From assembly GCF_040629175.1 (NCBI RefSeq), contig NZ_JBEXUX010000022.1, positions 79,269 to 143,268 of the forward strand: a stretch of 64,000 bases of DNA, given 5' to 3'. Source of the DNA: Embleya sp040629175. GTDB taxonomy: Bacteria; Actinomycetota; Actinomycetes; Streptomycetales; Streptomycetaceae. Each line of letters begins with the position of its first letter. The stretch's first letter is position 1. This document shows positions 25,215-34,173 of this stretch, one piece after another. The position numbers were made by a program, and so were the translations under genes. Below the pieces are notes generated by a model that saw only the letters and a list, made by a program, of their open reading frames with translations, was not told where the DNA came from and ran no database searches.

Positions 25215-26414
25215 ATGCAGGTGACCGAACCGGCGGCGGAGCCGTTCAAGGACGAGATGTTGCGCCGGGCGCGGTTCAGCCTGCTCGCGTGCTTTTTGAT
25301 CCAGGGCGCGTCCTTCGCCCTCCTGGTGACCCGGATCCCGGCGATCCAGCGCCGCTACGACATGGGCGACGGCACGCTGACCGCGGTCCTGTCGGTGGTG
25401 CCGATCGTCGCGGGTGTGGGCAGCGTGATCGCCGGCGCGCTGGCCAAGCGCTTCGGCAGCCGGTTGGTGCTTCGGGTCTCCCAGCCGATCGTCTGCGCGA
25501 TCCTGATCGGCGTCGGCGCGGGCGATCGACTGTGGCAACTGGCCCTCGTGCTCTTCGTGTTCGGGCTCTCGCTGGGCGCGGTGGACGCCACGATGAACAT
25601 GCAGGGCGTGGCGATCCAGGCCCGGGCCGGTCGCAGCATCATGCTCGGTTTCCACGCCTCGTACAGCCTCGGCGGCCTGGCCGGCGCCGGGGTCGCCGGA
25701 CTGTGCGCGTGGGGCGACGTCCCACTGGGGTGGATGTACGCGGGAGCCGCCGTGCTCACCGTGCCGGCCCTGCTCGTGATCGGCCCCGGCTACCTGGGCA
25801 CGGACGCCGCGATGCCGGTCGCCGACCCCGACCGCGCCGCCCGCAAGCTGCCCTGGCGCCCGCTGATCCCGCTGTGCCTGGTGATGACGTTCGCCTACAT
25901 CGGCGACTCGACGGTGGCCAACTGGAGCGCGGTCTACCTGGAGAAGGTGCTGGACAGCTCCGAGGCGTTCGCGGTGGTCCCCTACATCGCGTACATGGTC
26001 ACCACCTTGATCGGCCGCAGCGTGGGCGACCTCGGCGTGCGCCGCTGGGGCATGGTCAACGTGGTCCGCGGCGGAGCCGTCGTCGCCGCCGCCGGCTTCG
26101 CGGTGGTGCTGGCCGCCCCGCACGCCGCGGTGGGCCTGCTCGGCTTCGTGATCCTGGGCGTGGGCCTGTGCGTCCTGGTCCCGCAGACGTTCGCCGCGGG
26201 CGGCCGACAGTCGCCGCAGGACGCGGACGAGGCGGTGGCCCGGCTCAACATCTTCAACTACGTCGGCTTTCTGGTCGGCACCCCGCTCGTGGGCGGGATC
26301 GCCGACCTCGCCTCGTTCCGCGTCGCGATGCTGGTGCCGCTGTTCCTGGTGCTCGCGGTGGTGCCCCTGGCCCGCGCCTTCGCCCCGCACGGTGAACCCG
26401 CTCACGACCGATGA
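25215..26414 (+). CDS. major facilitator superfamily transporter
   Basis: A 399-residue protein with about twelve transmembrane helices in two halves. The loop between helices 2 and 3 has a degenerate MFS motif (ALAKRFGSRLVLR). The family looks like the YbjJ/inner-membrane MFS group. The substrate is unknown. It follows the proC-HAD pair but has its own promoter and a leaderless start. Confidence 0.88.
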   Translation: MQVTEPAAEPFKDEMLRRARFSLLACFLIQGASFALLVTRIPAIQRRYDMGDGTLTAVLSVVPIVAGVGSVIAGALAKRFGSRLVLRVSQPIVCAILIGVGAGDRLWQLALVLFVFGLSLGAVDATMNMQGVAIQARAGRSIMLGFHASYSLGGLAGAGVAGLCAWGDVPLGWMYAGAAVLTVPALLVIGPGYLGTDAAMPVADPDRAARKLPWRPLIPLCLVMTFAYIGDSTVANWSAVYLEKVLDSSEAFAVVPYIAYMVTTLIGRSVGDLGVRRWGMVNVVRGGAVVAAAGFAVVLAAPHAAVGLLGFVILGVGLCVLVPQTFAAGGRQSPQDADEAVARLNIFNYVGFLVGTPLVGGIADLASFRVAMLVPLFLVLAVVPLARAFAPHGEPAHDR

Positions 26415-26434
26415 TCGCGGGCCGGCCCGGGCGG

Positions 26435-26440
26435 TAGCGT
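26435..26440 (+). promoter_or_regulatory. -10 element, leaderless start
   Basis: TAGCGT ends 6 bases before ATG 26447. Confidence 0.55.
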
Positions 26441-26446
26441 GACCGC

Positions 26447-27649
26447 ATGAGTCGAGCGGTGCAGGTGATGTGGGACGACCGGATGACCGGTTACGACTTC
26501 GGCTCATGGCACCCGATGAAGCCGCTACGCCTGCGCCTGACCATCGACCTGATCCGCGCCTTCGGCCTGCACGAGCTGCCGCAAGTGCGGGTGTGCGCAC
26601 CGCCGATCGCCACCGACGGACAACTGGCCACGGTGCATGCCGACGCCTACGTCGCCGCCGTGCGGGCCGCCTCGCACGATCCCCGAAAGGCCGATCCGGC
26701 GTTCGGGATCGGCACCGAGGACACCCCCGCGTTCGCCGACATGCACGAGGTGTCCGCGCTGATCGCCGGCGCCTCGATCGCCGCCGCCGACGCGGTGTGG
26801 CTGGGACCGGAACACCCGGACGGCGCCGACCACGCGATCAACTTCGCGGGCGGGCTGCACCACGCGATGCCCGCCGCCGCGGCCGGATTCTGCGTCTACA
26901 ACGACCCCGCGCTGGCGATCGCGCGGCTGCTCGAACTCGGCGCCGAGCGGGTCGCCTACGTGGACGTCGACGTGCACCACGGCGACGGTGTGCAGCAGGC
27001 GTTCTGGAACGACCCGCGCGTGCTCACCATCAGCCTGCACGAGAGCCCGCGTTTCCTGTTCCCGGGCACCGGCTTCCCGGACGAGGTCGGCGGCCCGGAC
27101 GCCGAGGGCTTCGCGGTCAACGTCGCGCTCCCGCCCGGGATCGCCGACGCGGCCTGGCTGCGCACGTTCGACGCGGTGGTGCCGCCCCTGCTCGCGGCCT
27201 TTCGCCCGGACGTGTTGGTCACCCAGCACGGCGCGGACACCCACGTGGAGGACCCGCTCGCCCATCTCGCGCTGAGCCTGGACGCGCAGCGCACGGCGCA
27301 CGCCGCACTGCACGCGCTCGCGCACGAACACGCCGGCGGGCGCTGGATCGCCACCGGCGGCGGTGGCTACGCGGCCGTGGACGTGGTCCCGCGCACCTGG
27401 ACGCACCTGGTGGCCGAGGCGGCCGGAGCGCCGATCGAGCCCACCCTGGAGGTGCCGCTCGACTGGCGCGAGGAGGTGCGGATGTTGACCCGCGAAACCG
27501 GACCACAACGCATGACCGACGGCGGGACCGGCGATTTTCGGCCATTCTCTGCGGGCTACGACCCGGCGGACCGGACCGACCAATCAATTCTGGCCACCCG
27601 ACGTGCGGTCTTCCCGGCGCACGGTCTCGACCCGATGTTCGACCTGTGA
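26447..27649 (+). CDS. acuC: AcuC-type deacetylase (histone deacetylase superfamily)
   Basis: A 400-residue zinc deacetylase of the class I HDAC fold. Active-site residues are seen in GLHHAMP (charge-relay His pair, about 142), DVDVHHGDGVQ (zinc Asp and His) and GGGGY (the transition-state Tyr). In Bacillus and actinobacteria AcuC removes acetyl groups from acetyl-CoA synthetase and other proteins. No acetyltransferase or acs gene lies alongside, so acuC is assigned from family resemblance and the conserved position beside the phosphatase and HTH genes. Confidence 0.85.
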   Translation: MSRAVQVMWDDRMTGYDFGSWHPMKPLRLRLTIDLIRAFGLHELPQVRVCAPPIATDGQLATVHADAYVAAVRAASHDPRKADPAFGIGTEDTPAFADMHEVSALIAGASIAAADAVWLGPEHPDGADHAINFAGGLHHAMPAAAAGFCVYNDPALAIARLLELGAERVAYVDVDVHHGDGVQQAFWNDPRVLTISLHESPRFLFPGTGFPDEVGGPDAEGFAVNVALPPGIADAAWLRTFDAVVPPLLAAFRPDVLVTQHGADTHVEDPLAHLALSLDAQRTAHAALHALAHEHAGGRWIATGGGGYAAVDVVPRTWTHLVAEAAGAPIEPTLEVPLDWREEVRMLTRETGPQRMTDGGTGDFRPFSAGYDPADRTDQSILATRRAVFPAHGLDPMFDL

Positions 27650-27703
27650 CCCGGCGCCCCCGACGCCTGCCGTGACCTCGACCCGTGACCCAAGGAGCTG
27701 TGC

Positions 27704-28522
27704 GTGACCGTTGCGGTTCCCACCCCCGCGGAGCTTCGCTCCCACCTCGTGCGCGGCCGGATCGCCGGCGACGTGGCGACCACGAGGGAGAACAACCTCC
27801 GGCACTACCGACTGATGAGCGAGCGGCACCCCGGCCATCTGTTCGGCCTCGAACCGGACGGCCGGTGGAACCCGGACGAGGTGTTGGCACTGATGGTGCG
27901 CCGGTGCGGAGTGGTCGCCGACCCGGCCCACCGCAGCGGCCAGGACACCATCGACCCGGATCTGACCATCGCCGCCCTGGACGCGTACGCGGACCGGGTG
28001 GCACTGGCCGCCAAGCGCCGCGAGCGGGTGATCCTGGCCACCGGTCACCCGAACGGACTACAGGATTGGTACCGCACCCTGGCCCGGGTGCTGCGCGAGG
28101 CCGGCTGTACGATCCTGCGCCCCGCCGCCGGATGGACCTATCGCACCCCGACCGCCGAGGGCGGGCAGAGCCGCACGGTCCGGTATCGGGGCGACGTCGC
28201 GATGGTCGTCGACGACGAGGGAGACTTCCGGCACACCCATTCCGCACGTGGCGTCCGGGCGATGCTGGCCGAGTTCGCCGCCGCCCGCGAACCGCTGCCG
28301 GATCTGCTGATCGGTGACCACGGCTGGGCCGGAGGTGCAGGTCAGGCGGGTGTTCCCGCGATCGGCTTCGCGGACTGCAACGATCCCGCGTTGTTCGTGG
28401 CGGCCGAGGAGGGCCGGGTCGAGGTGGTCGTCCCGCTCGACGACAACGTCGCGCCGCACCTGTACAAGCCGCTCATGGCCTACGTCCTCGATCGGTCCGG
28501 ACTGTCCGGAATCAATCCATAA
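27704..28522 (+). CDS. conserved actinobacterial phosphatase-like protein
   Basis: A 272-residue soluble protein often annotated only as 'phosphatase' in streptomycetes. Visible conserved stretches are VILATGHPNGLQDWY, AMVVDDEGDFRHTHSARG, LIGDHGWAGGAG and IGFADCNDPALFVAAEEG. They look like a metal-dependent catalytic site with several Asp and His residues, but I cannot match them to a defined fold. AAGGAG precedes the GTG start. Position between the deacetylase and the small HTH gene is conserved in the order, as far as I recall. Confidence 0.7.
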   Translation: MTVAVPTPAELRSHLVRGRIAGDVATTRENNLRHYRLMSERHPGHLFGLEPDGRWNPDEVLALMVRRCGVVADPAHRSGQDTIDPDLTIAALDAYADRVALAAKRRERVILATGHPNGLQDWYRTLARVLREAGCTILRPAAGWTYRTPTAEGGQSRTVRYRGDVAMVVDDEGDFRHTHSARGVRAMLAEFAAAREPLPDLLIGDHGWAGGAGQAGVPAIGFADCNDPALFVAAEEGRVEVVVPLDDNVAPHLYKPLMAYVLDRSGLSGINP

Positions 28523-28668
28523 AACGGCCTGATGGGCGATTCAGGTGGGATAACTACTCCTCTTCCCCACTGGTACCACACGCCACTACTCTGGAGGGAC
28601 GCACGTGCGTGTGGCAGTCGCCGGAGGGGAAGCCGGCGCCCGACGCGTGCTGAATGGTTCGGTGCGTC
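28523..28668. promoter_or_regulatory. promoter region of the excisionase-like HTH gene
   Basis: TACTCT (28587-28592) is a plausible -10, giving a leader of about 70 bases. ACGCACGTGCGT (28599-28610) is a perfect 12-bp palindrome at the expected transcription start. CCACACGC (28577-28584) and GCGTGTGG (28607-28614) form a further inverted pair across it, a possible autoregulatory site. Confidence 0.45.
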
Positions 28669-28872
28669 ATGGCTTCTGGAGAGAGGCCTCTCAACGAGGT
28701 CAACTTCTTGACTGTGGCCGAGGTGGCCGCGGTGATGCGGGTGTCCAAGATGACGGTGTATCGCCTGGTCCACAGTGGCGAGATGCCGGCCATCAGGGTT
28801 GGTCGGTCCTTCCGAGTTCCGGAACAGGCCGTCCACGACTACCTGCGAGACTCCTACGTGGAAACAGCGTAG
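28669..28872 (+). CDS. small excisionase/MerR-like helix-turn-helix protein (BldC-related)
   Basis: A 67-residue DNA-binding protein that is almost entirely one winged HTH: FLTVAEVAAVMRVSKMTVYR (about residues 14-33), then the wing AIRVGRSFRVP. The fold is that of excisionases and of the developmental regulator BldC, but the sequence is distinct from BldC. I recall its S. coelicolor counterpart being called BdtA; I am not certain enough to assign the symbol. ATG 28669 gives the conserved N-terminus; ATG 28654 is in frame but less likely. It lies just ahead of the bS22-like gene, near bldN. Confidence 0.85.
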   Translation: MASGERPLNEVNFLTVAEVAAVMRVSKMTVYRLVHSGEMPAIRVGRSFRVPEQAVHDYLRDSYVETA

Positions 28873-28991
28873 GGGGGCATTACGGACCGCCTCGTTTAGA
28901 GGTGGGCCGGGGCGGCGAGTAGGCTGGCCCCCAGTTGTGCGGGCTGATCCGGCTCCGCGCGGTAGGAACGTCACGTGAGCGAGGGTTGTCG

Positions 28992-29090
28992 GTGGGCTCT
29001 GTCATCAAGAAGCGTCGCAAGCGCATGGCGAAGAAGAAGCACCGCAAGCTTCTCAAGAAGACGCGTGTGCAGCGTCGCAACAAGAAGTAG
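28992..29090 (+). CDS. 32-residue basic bS22/AURKAIP1-type ribosomal protein
   Basis: A 32-codon gene read from GTG 28992 to TAG 29090. The product is over half Lys and Arg (VIKKRRKRMAKKKHRKLLKK and then TRVQRRNKK). It matches the AURKAIP1/COX24 C-terminal domain, recognised in actinobacteria as the small 30S subunit protein bS22. GAGGG precedes the start by about 7 bases. A strong terminator follows 35 bases after the stop. Confidence 0.88.
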   Translation: MGSVIKKRRKRMAKKKHRKLLKKTRVQRRNKK

Positions 29091-29125
29091 GCATCCCACC
29101 GGCGTATGCCGCTGAAGCCTTGGGC

Positions 29126-29167
29126 GACCGCCCGACGTGTTCCCTTCGGGGGACGCGTCGGGCGGTC
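29126..29167 (+). terminator. terminator after the bS22-like gene
   Basis: GACCGCCCGACG (29126-29137) pairs with CGTCGGGCGGTC (29156-29167), 12 bp, enclosing a smaller CCCTTCGGG hairpin. Confidence 0.85.
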
Positions 29168-29377
29168 GTCGTGCGTTTCGGGGTGTTGCGCGCGGATGTC
29201 CCGGGCACGCGGATGGGCGGAACGCGTGTGAACGCCTCGTAAACCCGCGCCCGGCGGGTAGTCGGTACGGATACGTTGGAACTTGTCGTCTCGCGTATGC
29301 GTTCCGTAACCATTCGGCTGCATGCCGATCACCCGGCGATCACCTGGCGAGCAAACATGGGCGGGGGGAGGCACGAC

Positions 29378-30412
29378 ATGGGACGTGTCGTCATGGTCAC
29401 CGGCGTGGCCGGCGACCCGGGCGCCGATTTCGTGCGGATGATCCGCGACGAACCCGGCGTCGATCGCGTGATCGGGGTCGACCTGGTCGAACCCGCGTCC
29501 GCCCCCGACGGGGTGGACTTCGTGCTCGCCGACATCCGCAACCCGATGATCGCCAAGGTGGTCGCGTCGGCCGCGGTGGACACCGTGGTGCACCTGAGCC
29601 CCAGCGAGGTGCCGCCGACCCACGGCGGCGCGGTCTCGATCAAGGAGACCAACGTCATCGGCACCATGCAGCTCCTCGCGGCCTGCCAGAAGGCCCCGTC
29701 GATCCGCCGCCTGGTGGTGCGCTCGACCACCGCCGTCTACGGCGGTTCGCCGCGCGACCCCGCGCTGTTCGCCGAGGACACCGAACCGCGCGTGCAGCCC
29801 ACCGGGGGCTGGGCCAAGGACGCCGTCGAGATCGAGGGCTACGTGCGCGGCTTCGCCCGGCGCCGGCCGGATGTCGCGGTCACGGTGCTGCGGTTCGCGC
29901 CGCAGCTCGGGCCGCGGACCGATTCGCCGATGGGCTCCTACTTCGGGCTCCCGGTGTTGCCGACGGTGCTCGGCTACGACCCGCGCCTGCAGTTCGTGCA
30001 CGAGGACGACCTGTTGGAGGCGCTGCGGATCGCCGTATCGGCCGATCGGCCCGGCACCTACAACATCGCCGCCGAGGGGGTGCTGTTCCTGTCCCAGGCC
30101 GCGCGTCGGCTGGGTCGACCGGTGTTGCCCTTCCCGGCCGCCGCGGTCGGGCTGGTCAATCAGGGTTTGCGCCGCGCGGGTTCGGTGCACCTGTCCGCCG
30201 AGCAGGTGCGGCTGCTCACCCACGGGCGTGTGGTCGACCCCACGCGTGCCCGGGAGAAATTGGGCTTCGTCGCGGCCAGGACCACGGCCGAGACGTTCGC
30301 CGACTATGCCGGGGGTCGACATTCGGCCGGCCTGCTCGACCCCAGGCGCCTGGCACAGGTGCCCGATCGACTCGCCACGTTGCTGCTCACCAGGAGGAGC
30401 CCCGATGGGTGA
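29378..30412 (+). CDS. NAD-dependent epimerase/dehydratase (extended SDR)
   Basis: A 344-residue extended SDR. The nucleotide-binding motif reads TGVAGDPGAD in place of TGxxGxxG, and DLVEPAS supplies the acidic NAD ribose contact. VVRSTTAVYGGSP contains the Ser/Thr-x-x-Tyr region. It ends with an Arg/Thr-rich segment. ATG 29378 is chosen because of GGGGGGAG 7 bases upstream. An 8-base overlap (ATGGGTGA) couples it to the acyltransferase. The pair is conserved beside bldN/rsbN in streptomycetes; the sugar or isoprenoid substrate is unknown. Confidence 0.85.
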   Translation: MGRVVMVTGVAGDPGADFVRMIRDEPGVDRVIGVDLVEPASAPDGVDFVLADIRNPMIAKVVASAAVDTVVHLSPSEVPPTHGGAVSIKETNVIGTMQLLAACQKAPSIRRLVVRSTTAVYGGSPRDPALFAEDTEPRVQPTGGWAKDAVEIEGYVRGFARRRPDVAVTVLRFAPQLGPRTDSPMGSYFGLPVLPTVLGYDPRLQFVHEDDLLEALRIAVSADRPGTYNIAAEGVLFLSQAARRLGRPVLPFPAAAVGLVNQGLRRAGSVHLSAEQVRLLTHGRVVDPTRAREKLGFVAARTTAETFADYAGGRHSAGLLDPRRLAQVPDRLATLLLTRRSPDG

Positions 30413-31595
30413 CGCCCGGATCATTCCCTTCGACGGTGCCACCTCCGGCGCGCGTACCCCCGCGCCCCGGTCGGGGCGACGGCCCACCCGACCCGCTCGG
30501 GCGGTCCGGGTGCCCGAGCCGGTCGAGGGTGAGGTGCCGGTGCGGTCGATCGAGGCGCGCCCGACGCGGGAGCGGCCGGCCGGCCGGGGCGAGGAGAGCA
30601 CGGGCGAGGAGAAGGCGGACGCCGGTGCGGGGCCCAGGCGGGCACCGGCGGGCGGACGGGAACCGGGGACCGGGCGTTCGTTGCTCGGGTCGCTCGCCGG
30701 CGCGGTCGGCGGGGTCGTGGGCGGTGCCGCCGCCGGGTTGTTGGACGGGGTGGCCGGGCCGGGTTGGGAGGACAAGGCCGCGGACGGGCTCGCCTTCCTC
30801 CGCCGGCGGATCACCGGCGACTACGAGGTGGACGAGTTCGGTTTCGACCCCGAGCTCAACGACAAGCTGATGGCCGCGCTGCGGGTGGTGTACGAGCAGT
30901 ACTTCCGGGTCGAGGTCAGCGGCCTGGAGAACATCCCGGCCAAGGGCGGCGCGCTGATCGTCGCGAACCACTCCGGCACGCTGCCCGTGGACGCGTTGAT
31001 GACCCAGGTGGCGGTGCACGACCACCACCCCGACCAGCGCAATCTGCGACTGCTCGCCGCCGACCTGGTCTTCCAGCTACCGCTGGTGGGGTCGGTGGCG
31101 CGCAAGAGCGGGCACACCCTCGCCTGCCACGCGGACGCCGAACGCCTGCTCGCGAAGGGTGAATTGGTCGGCGTGTGGCCCGAGGGCTACAAGGGTCTGG
31201 GCAAGCCGTTCAGCGAGCGGTACAAGCTGCAACGCTTCGGCCGCGGCGGTTTCGTCTCGGCGGCGCTGCGCACCGGGGTGCCGATCGTGCCGTGCTCGAT
31301 CGTGGGCGCCGAGGAGATCTTCCCGATGGTGGGCAACGTGCGCACGCTCGCCCGCCTGCTGAACCTGCCCTACTTCCCGGTCACCCCGACCTTCCCGCTG
31401 CTGGGCCCGCTCGGTCTGGTGCCGCTGCCGACCCGCTGGCGGATCGAGTTCGGCGAGCCGATTCGCACCGACGCGTACGCGCAGGAGGCGGCGGACGACC
31501 CGATGGTGGTGTTCAACCTCACCGACGAGGTGCGCGAGACGATCCAGCACACCATCTACCGGCTGCTGATGCAGCGTCGGTCGGTCTTTTTCTAG
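30405..31595 (+). CDS. 1-acylglycerol-3-phosphate O-acyltransferase-like protein (PlsC fold)
   Basis: A 396-residue acyltransferase. The first ~140 residues are a disordered Arg/Pro/Ala-rich extension and a Gly/Ala-rich helix. The PlsC domain (about 165-390) has NHSGTLPVD (the HX4D catalytic motif) and WPEGYKG (the phosphate-binding EG motif), then VPIVPCSIVG. AGGAGG precedes ATG 30405. It likely transfers a fatty acyl group in phospholipid or mycolate-like lipid synthesis at the inner membrane face. It is second in a two-gene operon with the epimerase, ending at a perfect terminator. Confidence 0.88.
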   Translation: MGDARIIPFDGATSGARTPAPRSGRRPTRPARAVRVPEPVEGEVPVRSIEARPTRERPAGRGEESTGEEKADAGAGPRRAPAGGREPGTGRSLLGSLAGAVGGVVGGAAAGLLDGVAGPGWEDKAADGLAFLRRRITGDYEVDEFGFDPELNDKLMAALRVVYEQYFRVEVSGLENIPAKGGALIVANHSGTLPVDALMTQVAVHDHHPDQRNLRLLAADLVFQLPLVGSVARKSGHTLACHADAERLLAKGELVGVWPEGYKGLGKPFSERYKLQRFGRGGFVSAALRTGVPIVPCSIVGAEEIFPMVGNVRTLARLLNLPYFPVTPTFPLLGPLGLVPLPTRWRIEFGEPIRTDAYAQEAADDPMVVFNLTDEVRETIQHTIYRLLMQRRSVFF

Positions 31596-31629
31596 GCGCG
31601 TCCCGCACGGTCGGGAGCGTTCCGCGGTA

Positions 31630-31674
31630 CAACGCGAGTGGCTCGTGGACGTCGTCCACGAGCCACTCGCGTTG
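31630..31674. terminator. perfect 21-bp bidirectional terminator
   Basis: Arms 31630-31650 and 31654-31674 are exact reverse complements with a 3-base gap. They lie between the convergent acyltransferase and rsbN stops. Confidence 0.9.
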
Positions 31675-31701
31675 TCGCCGGGGGCGAGCCGGGGTGCCGA
31701 C

Positions 31702-32931
31702 TCAGCCGGGCGGATCCTCCTCGGCGGGACCGAGCAGGTTGAGCCCGATGCCGGGCAGGCCGGGCAACAGCGGCGGGAGGATCTGACCCTTGGGCGTCTT
31801 CGCCGGGGTCGGGGTGGTGCCCGCGCCGCCGGATTGGGCGGCGGGACTCTCCGCCGGTGCGCCGCCCAGGAGCGGGATGTTCAGCCCCGGCAGCAGGCCG
31901 CCGTCCTGCTGCGGTTGTGGCCGGGGGGCGGAACCGCCCGGCGCCGCCGAGCTGTTCGGATGCGGTGCGTCGTTCGCCGCGGTGCCGCCCGGGGGCTGCT
32001 GGGCGAGCGGTTGGGATCCGGTGCCGGGTGCGCCGCCCGGGTTCGCGCCGGGAGCGGCCGGCGATCCGTCGGTGCGCCCACCGTCGGCGGGCTCGGCCGA
32101 GGTCTTCCCGGCGGTGCCCGCGATCGGGGCGACCTGCTCGTTGATCGCGGTGAGCAGGGTGCGGACCCGGTCGCGCTCGGAGGACAACTCCGGCGGGAGC
32201 CGGTCGCCGATCCGATCCATGCGCTCGTGGCCGGCGCGGGCGAAGTCGGCCAGATTGCGCATCGAGCCGTCGCTGCCGCTCTTGCGGAAGTGGTCGGTGA
32301 GCAGCGCACGACCCTTGTCGGCCTCGTCGCGCCAGTCGTCGAGCACCTGCCGCAGGTGTCGCACCGTCGCCTTGTCGGCGGGCGTGTGGCCAGCTCGCCG
32401 GAGCAACTGTTCGGCCTCGCCCATGCGGGTCTCGGCCTGCTGGAGATAGCGCTCGCCGCGCTCGTGATCGTTGTCGGCGAGCGAGATCTTGAAGTCTTCG
32501 ACCGTGCGCTTGACGCCGTACGTCATGTCGCCGGGCAACGCGTCGGAGCTGGCATAGGCCACCCCGCCGAGGCCGCCGCCGGTGACCACCACGAACGCGC
32601 CCGCGATGGCCGCGCGCCGACGCCAGCGCACGGTGCGCGGCGGGGCGGTCGGCTCCTTGCGGCGATGGGCGCCGCGGGGAGCGGGCACGGTGGCCATGCC
32701 CTCGGTCGCGGGCAGTGCCGCGGCCTCGTCCAGCAGACGTTGCCGTAGCGCGGCTCGAAAGTCCGTGCTCGGCACCGGCGCCGACTCCGACCGATCACGC
32801 AGCAGCTCGGCGGTCCGCAACAGCGGAACCAACGCGGGCAGAGGATCTGCCGATCGGTTGTTGCGGTCGTTCTCGTCGAGGGCCCGCGCGAAGGCGTTCG
32901 CGGGTCGCCGATCCAGGGCCGCAATGCTCAC
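31702..32931 (-). CDS. rsbN: anti-sigma factor RsbN (DUF5667), membrane-bound
   Basis: A 409-residue protein directly downstream of bldN. The N-terminal ~75 residues form the cytoplasmic anti-sigma part (ANAFARALDENDRNN ... DFRAALRQRLLDEAA). One transmembrane helix spans about 107-127 (AAIAGAFVVVTGGGLGGVA). The DUF5667 domain follows (LPGDMTYGVKRTVEDFKISL, with a helical coil to about 300). The C-terminal 110 residues are Pro/Gly-rich and disordered. In streptomycetes RsbN binds sigma BldN and holds it inactive. GTG 32931 is supported by GAGGAGG about 9 bases ahead. The gene order and the membrane topology match the family closely. Confidence 0.9.
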   Translation of the reverse strand: MSIAALDRRPANAFARALDENDRNNRSADPLPALVPLLRTAELLRDRSESAPVPSTDFRAALRQRLLDEAAALPATEGMATVPAPRGAHRRKEPTAPPRTVRWRRRAAIAGAFVVVTGGGLGGVAYASSDALPGDMTYGVKRTVEDFKISLADNDHERGERYLQQAETRMGEAEQLLRRAGHTPADKATVRHLRQVLDDWRDEADKGRALLTDHFRKSGSDGSMRNLADFARAGHERMDRIGDRLPPELSSERDRVRTLLTAINEQVAPIAGTAGKTSAEPADGGRTDGSPAAPGANPGGAPGTGSQPLAQQPPGGTAANDAPHPNSSAAPGGSAPRPQPQQDGGLLPGLNIPLLGGAPAESPAAQSGGAGTTPTPAKTPKGQILPPLLPGLPGIGLNLLGPAEEDPPG

Positions 32932-33076
32932 TGGCCGCACCTCCTCCCCCCGGATGTCCGTCCAGGGAAGTCTCCGGGTCGGGGGCCACAGGGCGGCTCC
33001 CCGCCGCAACGATCCCCGAAGGGGGTCGCTATCCGGGAGAACGAGCCGACGGCCCCGAAGGTTACGGAAGTGTGAT

Positions 33077-33862
33077 TCACCGCACGTCCTCGGGCAGCAG
33101 CCTGGCGAGCGTCCGTACGGCGCGGTATTGCAACGTCTTGATCGCCCCCTCGTTCTTACCCATGATCTGTGCGGTCTCCGCGACCGAGAGTCCCTGCAGG
33201 AAGCGCAGGGTCACGCACTCCTGCTGTTGGGGGTTGAGCTTGTGCACGGCGTCCAGGAGGGCCGCGTTGGACAACGATTCCAGGACGCAGTCCTCGGGGC
33301 TGGACTCGACCTCGTTGGCGTCGAGCATCTCCCCGGTGGTGACTTCGAGGCGGAATCGGCTGGACTTGAAGTGGTCGGCGACCAGGTTGCGCGCGATGGT
33401 CACCAACCACGCGCCGAAGTCGCGGCCCTGCCAGGTGAAGGTGCCGATCCGGCGCAGCGCGCGCAGGAAGGTCTCGCTGGTCAGATCCTCGGCGACGGCA
33501 CGGCCGCCGACCCGGTAGTAGATGTACCGGTAGACGGTGTCGAAGTAGTTGTCGTAAAGCTGGGCGAAGGCATCGCCGTCGCCGTCCTGGGCGAGTTCGA
33601 CGAGGGCCATGATGCGGCGGGCCTCGCCGTCCGGACCCGGTCCCCGGGTGTATCCGGAGCCTCGGGTCGGACGGGTCGGTTCGGTGGTGCCGGCGCGCGC
33701 CGCGAGGGCGAAGCCCACGGGCCGACCCGAGGTCGCGCAACAGACCCCGGCTCCGTAACCGGCGGTGGCGGCGAAGCCTACGGACGGAGGGGCAAAGCTC
33801 GCGCACACCGCCGCACGCAGTGTCGCCAGCCCGGACACGTCAACCCGGACGATTCGGTGCAC
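33077..33862 (-). CDS. bldN: developmental ECF sigma factor BldN (pro-sigma)
   Basis: A 261-residue sigma factor needed for aerial mycelium and the chaplin and rodlin genes. From GTG 33862 there is an N-terminal pro-region of about 85 residues (beginning VHRIVRVDVSGLATLRAA), as known for BldN, which is made as a precursor. Region 2 follows (DAFAQLYDNYFDTVYRYIYY, EDLTSETFLRALRR), then region 4 (LNPQQQECVTLRFLQGLSV, QIMGKNEGAIKTLQYRAVR). GTG 33862 has AGGGAG 4-5 bases ahead and gives the expected pro-length; ATG 33913 is in frame but has no such site. It is followed by rsbN after 145 bases on the same strand. Confidence 0.93.
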   Translation of the reverse strand: MHRIVRVDVSGLATLRAAVCASFAPPSVGFAATAGYGAGVCCATSGRPVGFALAARAGTTEPTRPTRGSGYTRGPGPDGEARRIMALVELAQDGDGDAFAQLYDNYFDTVYRYIYYRVGGRAVAEDLTSETFLRALRRIGTFTWQGRDFGAWLVTIARNLVADHFKSSRFRLEVTTGEMLDANEVESSPEDCVLESLSNAALLDAVHKLNPQQQECVTLRFLQGLSVAETAQIMGKNEGAIKTLQYRAVRTLARLLPEDVR

Positions 33863-34173
33863 GGGACTCCCTGTTGCTTCAGCGGTAATTACGTTCGGTG
33901 CGGAATCGATCACCCATAGTAGGGAAGTTGGATACCGCTGTGCGCCGATCGAGAATAACGCTTAGTAAAGGAAGGGATACCAAGTGTGCCCATCGGCGTT
34001 GTGAAGCTACCGGGATCGACCGCTGTTGTGTGCTCTTTGCGTGTTTGCCGGGTTGTCCCGGGTCAGGTGTGCTATATGCGGACAACTCGCCGCCGTTCGG
34101 GCGTCCCCGGGCAGCCCGAAACAACCCCCTCGTCGCAGGTCGCAGGGGGTGCGCGGGGGTTTCGGTGGGCCGC
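33863..34173. other. bldN promoter region and upstream terminator, 311 bases
   Basis: No gene. On the minus strand TACTAT (revcomp of 33915-33920) is a reasonable bldN -10. From 34117 to 34165 an imperfect hairpin (CCGAAAC with two extra bases and CCCCC, facing GGGGGTTTCGG) lies just after the HAD hydrolase stop and probably ends its transcript. I looked for the paired AGTGA/TCAC half-sites of BldD and found none convincing. Confidence 0.45.

Noticed and set aside
33863..34173. BldD-binding site at bldN
   Set aside because: BldD is known to control bldN in other species, but no paired AGTGA/TCAC half-sites with reasonable spacing could be found by eye.
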